Positions 47,755 through 60,035 of a stretch of DNA of 64,000 nucleotides are shown here, piece by piece (position 1 is the first letter of the stretch; each line of letters begins with the position of its first letter). Below the pieces are notes generated by a model. That model was not told the DNA's origin. It ran no database searches and saw only the letters and a list, made by a program, of their open reading frames with translations. This DNA comes from Oxyruncus cristatus. Taxonomy: Eukaryota; Chordata; Aves; Passeriformes; Cotingidae. The translations under genes and the position numbers were made by a program. The stretch is from positions 91,419 to 155,418 of the forward strand of contig VXAY01002920.1 in the NCBI GenBank assembly GCA_013399855.1, written 5' to 3'.

Positions 47755-49311
47755 CTGTAACGAGAGTTGGGAGAGAGAAAATATATCAGAAATCTCTGCA
47801 GTAGTAAAAAGAAATACTACATACCTTTTCACGATTCTTCTTGAAAAGAAAAAAAACCTATATACATTATTTTCAAAGAGTTCTGGTGATTTTAGGTGAC
47901 CACATTATAAGTTTCTTATGTGACACTTAAACATCAGGCTTTTGGAACAGTTTAAATTAAGAAGCCAATAGAGAAATCATTCTTTAAAATTTGAGGCAGA
48001 ATTTAGAGCTGTGTACTAAAAAAACAATCCCCCCCAAACCTCACCTGTCAGTACTTTTAAACTTACTTGTTCAAAAGTCAGTTTGTTAAAGTCATATGAA
48101 TTCAAAGAATTCCCCATCTTCTAGCCAGTTTTACAAACAAAATTGCTTAGAAACAACTTGTTCAACTATAGTCGAGATTTTGTTTCCACTTAAGAAGCTG
48201 ATTCTGCAAATGTTCATTCAAACAAAACTACAGGGCCTACTGTAAATCCTAAGATCCCATTGGAAATTAATCCCAACCCTTCACAGTCAGTTGAATGAGT
48301 TTATTTTGTTTGACTTTGTTTGGCCCAACAGTTTCTTTTTTTCCCTCCTTTCTAAAACATAATACATTTCATTTCTGTTATCAATTTATTTTCCAGTCAA
48401 GATGCCAAGTGTGGAGACACAACCCGGTTTTTGAGCTCCTACAAACTGCCCTGCACCCACCCCACCAAGTCAGAATGGAAGGTGCCGAGGGGTGGAATCA
48501 CAGGACTGGCTACACAAGCTCAAAAACTCCTTCTCAGAATTCCCAGCCAGGCCCAAGGAAGCTCCAGGTAGGGACAGGGATGCAGGTGGCCCATGGCTGG
48601 AGCTGTAACAAGGAAACTCATGTTACTGCGCTCCTACTGCAGCATTTCCTACTTAAGGACAGAAGAACAACCATCACTCAATTTAAAAAAGAACAAAAAC
48701 CAACCCAGAATGAACATCTGGCAGAGACTAAACAGATCATTTAATACATGAAAATAAATTGTTAAGGAACTGGAAATGCTTCAGACCGTAAGAGCACAGG
48801 CAATGTTTCTGACAGCTGCTGCTGCACGCTCCAGCCATGGTGATTAAGTGAAATAAAACCCCCTTCCATTTAATCAGGGCTCAGTAATAACATCCTAGAT
48901 GCTGTTTTTATAGGTTCTCCTTGTCTCCAGGCATGTTTCTAGAAATCTCTCCAACAATTGCTGTACATATAATTTCCAGAGGCTTCAGTTCATGGCTGCC
49001 CCTTGCGCGTCCAGTGCACCAACAAAAGATTCCACAGCCAGTGTACATACACGGACCTTGCCAGGAGCAAGAAGCATAAAATACTTTAAAATAAGTGCTT
49101 AACCTTTCTAAAGTAAGAAAGGAACAGCTTGGATAGATATCATCTTAACTTACTGCCTGCAGTCATATAAATAAGTGTTTTGCACCAAGCACATGCTAAT
49201 TTTTGCAAAGAGAAGAGCCATGACATAACAGAACTAATAACACTAATGCTAACATTCACTAGGCAGCACAGCTCCTGTCTCAAGCACCCAAACCCAGAAG
49301 TTACTGCTCAC
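47755..49311 (-). other. RYK: RYK intron 2 (1,557 bp)
   Basis: GT-AG intron with no recognised repeat or RNA gene. Confidence 0.88.
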
Positions 49312-49433
49312 CTTGGATTTAGCATGCCAGGTGAAGTGGAGATTGTTGGTCTCGCTGGGAATTAAGAGATTGAAGGACAAGGCGTAGTGATTAATCACAT
49401 CATTCCTCACGTAGGACAGCTCTGCATCGAGAC
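49312..49433 (-). CDS. RYK: RYK exon 2: WIF domain, first part
   Basis: This 122-bp exon gives two bases of a split Gly codon plus 40 residues, starting L-D-A-E-L-S-Y-V-R-N-D and ending F-T-W-H-A-K-S-K. It is preceded by the acceptor ctttgcag and followed by the donor gtgagc. The residues form the first strands of the WIF domain, the Wnt-binding module on the outside of the cell. The intron enters in the middle of a Gly codon (G|GT), so an upstream exon must end in G at phase 1. No such exon was found in the next 14.5 kb. The sequence is close to the mammalian RYK WIF domain as I remember it. Confidence 0.96.
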
Positions 49434-49886
49434 CTGCAAAGAGAAAGGGAAGAGTGAGACAGGGAAGAACAGGACCAAATACAACAACTCTCAGGATCAC
49501 CAGCTCCACTTGTATCTGAATTTTTAGCAAATACTTCCTCAAGTCCCTAAATTCCATGGCAGGTTTGGAGGCCAATCTCGTGCATGTCAGCATTGACAGA
49601 GCACTTCAAAGTCCCACAAAGCACCAGTTTCAGAGAGGTGCCACAGCCTCAGAAACAGCTGGAATGGAAGAAAACAAGACTTTTCATACAATCCTCCAAG
49701 AGAGTCATTACAGGCTCCCCCTGTCTGCCCCTGGGAATCAAGGCTCTGGTTTTGCTCTTATTTACAACTGTGTTCACTCAAACCAAACTGCCTTGGATCG
49801 TCAGCTGGACAATCACAGGTAATTCCTCCTCATTTCTTAAGCCCAAAACACGTAAGCATTCTGGAATTAGTGTCAAGGTAATTAGA

Positions 49887-50190
49887 TCACAGAAACACAG
49901 GATGGTTTGGGTTGGAAGGGACCTTAAAGCTCATCCAGTGCCACTCCCTGCCAGGGGCAGGGACACCTTCCACTAGCCCAGGTTGCTCCAAGCCCTGTCC
50001 AACCTGGCCTTGGACACTTCCAGGGATGGGGTAGCCACAGCTTCTCTGGGTAACGTGCGCCAGGGCCTCCCCACCCTCCCAGGGACGTATTTATGTAAAT
50101 CTCTCCTCTTTTATAGTTTAAAACCATTCCCCCTTGGTCTCTCACTGCCTGCTTCTGTAAAAAGTCACCTTCCCTCACATACAGTGAGAG
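49887..50190 (-). mobile_element. CR1 LINE 3' fragment
   Basis: Antisense 3' end (cacagaaacacaggatggtt) and 3' UTR; the section after 50,085 is diverged. Confidence 0.92.
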
Positions 50191-50711
50191 GAGACATTTG
50201 TTCACCCAGTAATACTAATATTTTATAGCTACCCTACGCTCCCTGAACATTTTAATACACCTGGAGAACTGAAAGACCCAAAGAACTACTCATTACAGAG
50301 GACTAAGGGTGCATTTCCCTAAATAAAACACACATTCTGATACTAAAACTCCTGCAGCTGCCCTTATTTTTTGGGCCACACTTTCCAAGGTCATGCTGAA
50401 CACAGGGCAGGACACTGCAGCTTGCCCTGGGTGTCACTAGCAATTAGAGGCAGAGTAATCACTACCTCCCTGCAGAGATAAAATTAATCCCAGCTCCATA
50501 TCCTCAGGAAAAAACACACTGGATTTGTAATCAGTATCATTTGCCTTGTCTCACACAGCTCTTCCTCCTGTGCTCCCAATCAAATACTATCCAGGCTCAG
50601 CGACGTATGGACACACCAAGAGAACAACTGGGCAAATGAGACACAGAATATTCCACACGAAGGGAACAGAGTTCAAATCAAACAGCCACAGCCCAAATGG
50701 GAATGTAAATA

Positions 50712-51065
50712 ATGGATTCTGGGATGACCTCATTGTGGCCTTCCAATACCTAAAGGGGGCTTATAATAAACAGGGAGAGAGACTTTTTACACAGGGTAGC
50801 CAGCAATGGGACAAGGGGGAACAGTTTTAAACTAGGAGAGATTTAGATGGGATGTTGGGAAGAAATTCTTTCCTGTGGGGGTGGGGAGGCGCTGGCACAG
50901 GTTGCCCAGAGAAGCTGTGGCTACCCCATCCCTGGAAGTGTCCAAGGTCAGGTTGGACAGGGCTTGGAGCAACCTGGGCTTGTGGAAGGTGCCCCTGCTC
51001 GTGGCAGGGGGTGGTACTGGATGAGCTTTAAGGTCCACCCCAAACCATTCCATGATTTTGTGACT
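50712..51065 (+). mobile_element. CR1 LINE 3' fragment
   Basis: Sense copy (tctgggatgacctcattgtg onward) ending accattccatgattttgtga. Confidence 0.93.
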
Positions 51066-54000
51066 GAACTCATAGACAGTATCTCCCAACAGCTTCTCAC
51101 TGGATTATTTTCCCTTAGGAATTTGGATAAAGGCTTTCTTAAAGCCCGGAAACCGATAGTTACAAACCTGGGAAATACCAACATTTCAATGCCGAACAAT
51201 AATTTATTCCTTCTAAGTTTATCAACAATGAAAACATTTCCTCTCTAGCTCATCTTTTCCAAACCATGAACTAAAGATAAAATTCCATTTCCCACGCACA
51301 GCTAAGAACCAGAGTTCTCCCCAGACAATCAAGCTCCCATCTCCCTACCTCCAATCCACCACAGGACAGTTCTGCTTCCAGACCAGTTTTCACCCCCTTG
51401 CTGCCTCCCCACCTCAATCCTGAATTTCTGAAGCACTTCGCCTGTATAATTTAGCTCAATCAGGTCAGCAAATCACACCAAAAAAATAGCAGCTGAACCT
51501 GCCAGTGACAAACAGCCCCTTCCCTGTGCTCTGGGCAGGCATGGGAAGGTGTGTTGTGCCTAACCACGTGACAGCCATAAGGGAAGGCACTGGGAAGGTC
51601 CACAGAGGTCAGGAATCACACAGGGCACTGCAGAGAACAGCAGTGGGAGCCAGAGCTCACCGATGGGCTGGGGGATCTGAGTCCTGCCCTGACAGCTGAA
51701 GTCTAACTCAGAATTGCTTTAATTCTGCATTTCACCTTTTCCCTTCACACTTGCACATCGACACCTGCCTGGCAATATTCCTCAGTTCAGCCTTCAGCAA
51801 GCTAAACGCAGGGATCCCAGCACTGTATAGGCAGAGAAAACAAGTGGGGGAACACTTCTCAGGAAGTTTAACTCCCTGATTTAGTGAGGGTGCTCACGAG
51901 CACACCACATGGAGGGCAAGACTGCAGCAGCACTTAGATGGAGCTTATACTAAAACAGTCCTGTTATCTCATCCAGACAGTTTAAGGCTTTTTTCCAAAG
52001 CTCAGGTAGCTTTGAAAGGTGGTATCAAATGAAGCAAGTCACTATCAGCACACAGACTAAGCCAGCAACCTCAATTTTCCACTTTTTTTTGAAAATATTT
52101 ACACTAAAGCACGCAGCCGCGTAAGAGGCACCAGCTGAGGTAGCAGGTCGCTGAGGAAAAGAGAAACGAGGGTTGTTTTCTCAGTTGTTTCAGATTTCCA
52201 GAATGCTCAGTAAACGGCTACACCATTACCTCCTGACTGGCAGGTGAGGGGAGGGAAGATGTCATTCCTCCAAAGGTGTTGAATGCTTTCACCACCTCGC
52301 ACTAAACAGGGCAAATCCATCAGCCCCCTGGACCAAACCCAAGGGGGACGTCATGTTTTATGTCCTATATGGAATGATAAAAGGAGCAAACAGGCAGCTC
52401 TGGGAGGAAAACACACCTGCACTGCAAACAGCTGGAGGAAAGGGGCAGCTCTTCAATCATCGTTTCCTGGGCAGAGCACTAAAACATCAAGAAAGGGGTG
52501 GAGAACTTTGCAGAGAAATACCAAAAACTGCAGAGGAGGAAAAGCAGCTTTTCTAAAAACGCTCCTATTGGTTTCACAGGATATTGGTGATTGATGAGGA
52601 GCAGTTCGAAAACCTGGGCTGCAGCTCTGCCCTGGCAAGCTTCCCTAAACGAGTCCATGTGCAGACAACACACACACTGGAGGATCTGTGGTTTCTCATT
52701 ACTTGGACCTGACTAACCCACACCAACCCACGTGAAATCAGGGAGAGCAATGCTCTGCCTGGACTTCCAGGCAAAGCCACCACCCTTTCACCCAGGCAAC
52801 CCCTAAATCTCATTACGAACTTCCCCATCTTTGTACCTTGGGCACAGCCTTGGAAGAATAAATTAAAGCTGAAGGCAAACAAAAAGGTAAATTTAAGTAG
52901 CAACACAGAGAAAGCCTGTCATTCTTTGCACTGTTTAACATAACAAAACATCTGAAGAAGCTCAGAAAGGAAGGGGAGAGCCAAGTTTCATTCCCAGATG
53001 CCAAAGATGCTGGGCAGCCCTTGTGTTCACGACAAAATTGAATAACGTCAATTCAGCAGCCTAACAAAACATTTTTTTTCAAACGTCCCTGTGCAAAAGC
53101 AGTCTGGCTTCAACTCTTTCCTTTTCTTTCTTTTTAAGCACAATGTACAAAAGAAACTTGCCTCTATCAGCATGGGAAAATTGGATTTTATTCTTATGAA
53201 GTAAATCTGTCCCACAACATCCCCTACTAATAATATGTTCTTCCTAAACACAACAGTGTTTAGGAGTCTGTCAACCTGGGGTTACACTTAATTACTGAAT
53301 CACTTCAAATCATCATAACGTAATTCTGGCACGTTTTGTCTAAATTGGGAGATAAAAAAAAGAGTGTGCAGTGTAAGAGTTGGATGAGATTGCTGTTAGA
53401 CTTGGGCTAAAATATTGCAAAAAGCAGCATTTGATTAAGGGTAGTCTGGCAACAAGAGCTGACATAATTATCTGTCCCAGCACAGAAAGGACTGAAACTT
53501 TCCTAATGCTCTGGTCTGTAATTTGAAAGAGTTTCTTCATCAGCAGCTGAGAAATCTCTGCAGTGTGACATCAAACCACCCCAGCCCTCCCAGAGCGAAG
53601 CCACTCCTGCTCCTGACTCACAGCCACTGGAACTAATTGATCGGGAAGAGTTACCCAGTTCAATGAGTTGTTATACTCAAATATTCTACTTGTTCTATTA
53701 TGCATTCCAGAGGACGAGGCCGCTGCTCCTGAGCAGCTCCTCTGGGTTAGTCCTCTGGCCAGAGCAGAAGTTTCCACTCCAGCATGAACATCCATGCTGA
53801 AGGGGTAGGAACCTCAAGCTTCAACACCCCTCCACCACCCCCCACTTCCCAAGTCCTGCCCCATAAACACACCAGATTCTCCCACCACTGAACAATTTAC
53901 CTTCTTGATGAAAGGTATCTTTACTTTACTTCCATTTTCTTTTCATTTAAAGTGCATCCAAAGACTGAAACACTGACTTTAAAGCCTATGCCTTTTTTTC

Positions 54001-57000
54001 GCAGCAGGTTCTGCAAATGTCTGCTGAAAAATACAGCCTAAGCACGAGGAAATGTGGCTGAAGAATCAAAAATCAGCTCTTGACTACTGCAACTTCTTTT
54101 TTTTCGGGGTAGTGAGCACACTTTCCCAAAGGAAGTCTTCTTCGCTTGAATGTGCTTAATTAATTCACTTCAACAGTCAGCTTATGCAGAGCTGAAACTA
54201 CATCTGGGAGTTAAAAAAAATGAGGAAAACAAATGCAGACTGATCCCCATGGATCAATTTAGTTCAGAAAACAGCAAACTATTTGGAATGCAGTACTAAA
54301 CATCTGACTATAGAGACACACAAAGAACTTTATACATCCCATTTGTGCGTAAGAACAAAGTGAACTTTGCTTTCATAAAACTAGTCAGAGATCACAGCCT
54401 TCCACTTGCATTTTTGCGTAGGTTTTCCACAAAGCTGCAGCCTGGCAGTTACAGCTGTTGGTCAGGAATTTGGGCTGAAATACTTGTTTTTAAACACCTT
54501 ACAGCCAGGAGCCTGTGGAAAAGATGACTGACAAAAAATATCACAGGGGAAAAAAAACGTTAAACCTTCGGCAACACGAAGGTGATGAAGAAACAGCTTT
54601 TCACTCCCCTAACGCAGGTGCCAGGGACAGTCAAAGGATGCTCAGTGTCAGGTTGAAAGACAAATAATCAGCACAAGTCCAGCAATGCTCACAGCTCTGC
54701 CAGCTCCAGCACTCCAAAGAGCAGCAGCAAGAGGGCACGTGGACTGTGGTTATTTGTCACCTGTGAAGAGTTAACTTTCCCTGAGCTGGAGGTGCAAAAC
54801 AATGTGCAAGGATTTCCTTTGGAGGAAATACTCACCAGAACTTCAAGGCAATTAATGCATCCTTGAAAAGCAACCAAGACTCCCCAGCAGGAAATCTTAG
54901 CAGGAAGCTTCCCAGCATCCAGCAAACAAAACTCTGAGCAGAAAGCTCTCTTTAAGTCCTTGTGAACCTTCACAGACAGATCTTCCCCAAGCCACCTCAG
55001 TGATGCTCTTAAATACAATTTACAAGTTCAACACCACAGGCAAATGGGATTTTTCCCACTGAAAGGCCTTTTGGAAAGTCAAAGAGGACTTCTTCCCTTC
55101 CACAGGAAGAAGCTCCCTCAGGAGATGTCACTTGCTGAAATAAGAGTAATATTTAACTCAATCCATTCTGAAAAGAAGAACATTTATTGTTCCTAGGACC
55201 CATCTGCTTACCCTTCATTTGTCTCTGAAGAGCAGCAAGAATTACATTTCAACCACCTGCCTGCTTGTTCTTCTCTCCTTTATCTACAGAAAAAAAATCT
55301 TCCTTTTTCTAATAGGCAGAATATAAAGACCACCCTGGAAATAGTTAAAAGATGATGCTCACCTTAATGGGGGAAAAAAAAGCCAAAGCAACAACACATA
55401 CCTCACCTCAGAACACAAGTGAACTCTGTTCTGAGAACATCTTTCTAAATGAAATTTGTCCATCTCAAGGAAAAAAAATAAAAATTAATAAACTCCCACC
55501 AAAACCAGCAGCCACTTTGCTTAAATAGCCAGGATGGTGCACATGAGTTACCTGAAGGGCTGATGCCAAAGGAAAGAGGCAGGAGAGATTCACAAAACAG
55601 ATACCTGAAGGCAGAGGAAAATTAGTGGCAGTGACCTACAGAGAGGGCAAAGGGAAATGGGACAGGTGGGAATAAGAACAGCCCAGGTGCAGGGTTGGAG
55701 GAAACTGAAAGGGAACTTCAATATTAAAAAATAAATCTAACTTTGATGAGAAAATAAAAGAAGTTTATTCTTACCACACAGAATAGCTGGGTGTATTTAT
55801 GAAATAAAAATTTACCTCAGCAGCAATGGCAAATCTCATCATTACTGGGACGTGAAGTTTGATGCTCCTTTTGAGATAGAACAAAAGCAAACACTGAGAA
55901 GACGAAACCAAAGGGTTCTATCCTCATGAACTGCTGCTGCCCAAGAGCACAAACCTCAAAACAGAAGAACTTCCCATCAAATGCTCAGTAGTGTCACAAA
56001 GCTTTGGAAGGGACCTGCTGCAACTTCCCAGCCAGAACTCCGTCATCTAACACAGGTCTGTCAGATTCGTTTGGGCTCATGAGTAATGTGTGTTTGTGGT
56101 ATTTTAGAGTCACCTGCCCACAGAAGTTGTGCCATTTTATTTTTATTTCATTTAGTTACAGTAATGCTCCCACATGCTGATTCAGTTATCCCTGCAGGCA
56201 AGACCTTCAGAACGGTGTCCCTGCCAAGGGCCAGGGCTATTCCAGTAGCCAGGACCCAAGGGAGTAAAAATAAATTAAAAATTTATTAGAAAAATACACA
56301 CACACTCAGTGCTTCAGACCTCTCAGCCTTGGAACTCATGCTTCCAGTTCCGTGCTGAAGGGATAATGGACCTTTTACCTCTTCTGAGATGTTTTGAACA
56401 CTTCCATCCTAGTGACACGGACTGTTTAACTCAAAACCAAGCTCCACACAAACTACACCAGGTCTGTCTGCTCCTTGTGGTCACCTCTACACTCACAGAG
56501 CTTAGCATGCTTTTCTTTCAATAGGAATTACTCTGCAAGGCCTTCAACCAACTTCATAAGGGCCCAAACAGTTTGGAGAGGATCACCATCTTTAGTTTAT
56601 CAGCCTGCTCAGCTCCACTGGTATTGCTGATGTATCCTGCAGCTTTCCAAGCCTCTGGAGCAGCAGTTCCCATGCCTGTGTTCCTGCTCTGCTATTTCCC
56701 AAGCAGCATGCTGAAATCAATACACTGGTTAATTTAATTACAGCTATTCAACACCCACTAAGTGGTAGTGAAATTCTAAAGCATCACATTAGTTTCATGC
56801 CACTGCTTCTGCTCCCAGATCTCCAGAGCAGCCAGTGCAAATATGTGAGTTACCCGCTTAGAAGAAGGACAAAGGCAGCAATGGAAGAGGAATAATGTGT
56901 TTGAAGCCTCTGCCACAGCGCCCTTTGTGCCCCACGAGGCATCTGCATAGAGTGTGACCATTCATTCCCACATGGGAGCTGCTGGTGCTGCTGCCGTTCC

Positions 57001-57012
57001 AGGGGAAAAAAG

Positions 57013-57027
57013 GCGGGGGGGGGGGGA
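57013..57027. repeat. Poly-G run
   Basis: About a dozen consecutive G with one interruption (ggcggggggg...). Likely a length-variable and error-prone homopolymer. Confidence 0.9.
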
Positions 57028-59529
57028 TTCAGTTCATCAGGCACGACTTGTTAAATGCACTTCACCCTGTACTCGGCTCTCCCAGCTGAGAGCTCGAGTG
57101 CCACTCAAACACTGCACACCAAGGTACAGGAGAGTAACTCTAACTGAACACCCTCCCGCTGAGAGGAAAGTGGGAGCCTCAGTGATATTCCAGTCTAGAT
57201 AGTTTCACGTAGGAATTAGCCATCGAGCCATTTCGCTGGAGCTCAGCACAACTGTGAATCAACACATTTGGAATCTGTCTCATTAATTCAGTTCCTCCAG
57301 TATCCAAATACATCCCTGAATAGCAGAAGGTAAGGAGAAAAATACAAGGCTTCCCCAAATGCTTCATCCTTTAAAGTACCCAGAGGGCACAGCACAGCCG
57401 CCTCCACAACTTCCACTCTCAGGAAAATGCCACCCTGGGATTTTTCAGATCTGTGAACATGATCCCTCTATCCTGTATTTCCCTCTGCCCAGGCGGTGCT
57501 TAGGAGCAGTTGTGGTCCCTGCCTTCCTCCCAGTATCCTGAGCCCTTCTTGCTGGCTTTTCTCATGCATGCAGGGAGCTGTGTCTCCATTTCCTCTCCCT
57601 TGTTCCCATTCTGTCCACGAACTGGAGGGAGAATGAGAGCAGTATTCCAAGAGGCCAATCAACAGGGATAAATAGGATGCTGCCAAACCCAACGCAGGTG
57701 TAAAGTCACAGCAGTGAGGAATGCAGCTTTGGGAATTTTCCCCCCCCACTGCACCAGATCAGCCTTCAGTCCCAGCAGTCAGGTTTCTTCCAAGTCCCTG
57801 TCACATAAATGTTCCCAGAGCCACAAACGTTTATCACTAGGCAGCCCTCGGCCTCTGGGGAGCTGAAATGGCTGTTCCCTCCCAGGGCTGAGCGCAATCC
57901 CTCCTGAACACGTTTTCAGAAGGAAATACCCTTCTCCAGGCAGGATTCACATGGAGCCCCTGGCAGTTTAAATCCCAATGCATTGGCTGGTGTGCTAAAG
58001 CAGGATTCAGAAACCAACCCCCCCTCTCAGCAACGCTGAGATGCTGATCAACACGTACAAGGACTGAAGTTTAATTCCTGAACTTACCTCCTAATGGCAT
58101 CACACAGAATATGATTTCAAAGCAATCCTAACCCAGGCCACGGGCTGCCTCCACTGAAGTCACTCCCAATGCCCTTCCACAGGCTATTTCAAGCTTCCAG
58201 AAGCGTAATCCTCTGCAGGTCCGCAAGCATTACAAATACTGCAGTGAGTACAGATGACTGCACATATCTCCAAGAAACAGCTCTCCACAAGTTACTTGAA
58301 CTTTGCAAACTAAAAGGGAGGTAAAAGAATGAAAAGGGGCAGAGGAATCCCAAATGCAGCTTGTTCTCGTAAACCTCAACATGGGTACAAGCCATGGTGC
58401 TCTGTAAATCAGACAGACAGGCACCCAGGAGCTCAGAGAGGCTCCAGAATGAGCACAGGCTGCTCAACTCCACAGGTAACTTGTCCTGACCTGCTGTTGC
58501 TGCACCCCTGAACATCTGCCTGCCCCAGCCTCCCCTGCTCCAGAGCAGGCTGGATCACATCACCCGAAACACCAGCTACTGCAAACCCATCACAGACTGT
58601 CATCAGGACAAAGGGCTTTACTGGGAGAGGCAATAGAACCATTACCCTCAAAACCGCACTTTCAGATCACCGGGATAGATCAGAACATTTTCAGCAGTTC
58701 AGTTTCGTTTCAGAGCATGGTGTCTGTCAGGATTAGAAGTTTTATACTCTTCCCATCTAGGTGTGCACCTACATAAATCTCCATTTTAAGTCCCTTTCGA
58801 ATGGTACCATGAAGCATCACCAGGCAGGCTCTTGTACTTCTGCAAAGACAGGAGTGTGGACCACAGCGACACAACACTTATTTTTCCATACAGCATGCAA
58901 AAAGCTCCCGTTATTCAGAGTCAAGCACCTAAAAGCTAGAAAATGAAGGCTTAAAAACACACACACAGCAGAAACAGATTCTGAGCTCTAGGTCACGTAC
59001 CACACAGACACTTGCTTCCACACCTTGGGGGTACTCAAATATCGGCTCCTTGGGGGACACCTCCTTCATCCTCCTGCAAACACAGAGGCTCTTTGCTGTA
59101 TTTTTTCCAGTACCTGTGAGTTGCCCATGTCCCATGGAAAATGATCTTGGGTGCTGCTAGCAACAGCAGCACTCAGAGTACAGCACTGGCTCGCTGGTGC
59201 TCCAGGTTGTGATGACACTGAAGACAGGCCTGAGGAGGATTTGAACAAGGCCTGAAGCTTTTCAAGAATCACAAGGAATACATACTTTCATCTCTCTTTT
59301 ATAACAACCAAGCAACAAAGGAACAATAGGAGTTCCAGTCATTATAACATCAGTGCAAGTATCATAAAGCACTTTTGATGTGAACTCCTGAGGCCAGCTC
59401 CCCAAAATAGCGCCATCAAGAAAGCTCTTCCACAGTATAAAATGAAAACATCTTTAATTAAGATCATCTGCTGCAATAATATGATATTTAGACTCCATTT
59501 CTAATATACAAAATTGCATGTGGCCTGTA

Positions 59530-60035
59530 ATTTCCCAGGGCTCTGCTCAGTCACACCCAGAGCACTGGGCTCCCCAACACGAGTCATGGAGTTACTGGAG
59601 CAGATCCAGGGAAGGGTGCAAAGAGGATTAAAGGGACTGGAGCACTTCTCCTATGAGGAGAGCCTGAGAAAGCTAGAGCTGTTCAGCCCGGAGAACAGCT
59701 GGCTCAGGGGGAACATAAGTAAGTCTCAGAAGGTATGTGCAAAGAGGAGGGAGACAGGCTCTGCCCAGTGGAGCCCAGTGACAGGACCAGATGCAACAGG
59801 CAGAAACTGAAACTCAGGACGGTCTGTGTGAACATCAGGAAAAACTGATCTACTGAGGGTGACCAAGCACTGGCACACATTGCCCACAGAGGTGGTGGAG
59901 TCTCCAATCTCAGAGATGCCCAAAAGCTTCTGGATGTGGTGCTGGACAACCAGCTCTGGGTGGCCCTGCTTGGGCAGGGGGTGGGACCAGATGACCTCCA
60001 GAGGTCCCTGCCAACCTCAACCACCGTGTGAGTCA
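59530..60035 (+). mobile_element. Older CR1 LINE 3' fragment
   Basis: The sense ORF2 end (ggagcacttctcctatgagg) through a diverged 3' UTR to gacctccagaggtccctgcc. The body differs from the other CR1 copies and represents an older subfamily. Confidence 0.85.

Larger units (their letters stand above)
11355..49433 (-). other. RYK: RYK gene, exons 2-15 plus 3' UTR (exon 1 outside or unseen)
   Basis: Fourteen minus-strand exons join in one frame to encode 530 residues. All 13 introns between them are GT-AG and every phase matches across each junction. The product is a single-pass membrane receptor with a WIF (Wnt inhibitory factor) ectodomain and an atypical tyrosine-kinase-like cytoplasmic domain. 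Known RYK roles are Wnt co-reception with Frizzled, axon guidance and planar polarity. Diagnostic sequence includes the tetrabasic K-R-R-K site, the catalytic-loop H-K-D-L-A-A-R-N, D-N-A in place of D-F-G, and the C-terminus A-L-G-A-Y-V. The mammalian protein is about 607-610 residues (from memory), so about 75-80 residues (signal peptide and WIF start, exon 1) are missing. No frameshift or internal stop is seen. The gene continues past the right-hand end of the window. Confidence 0.97.
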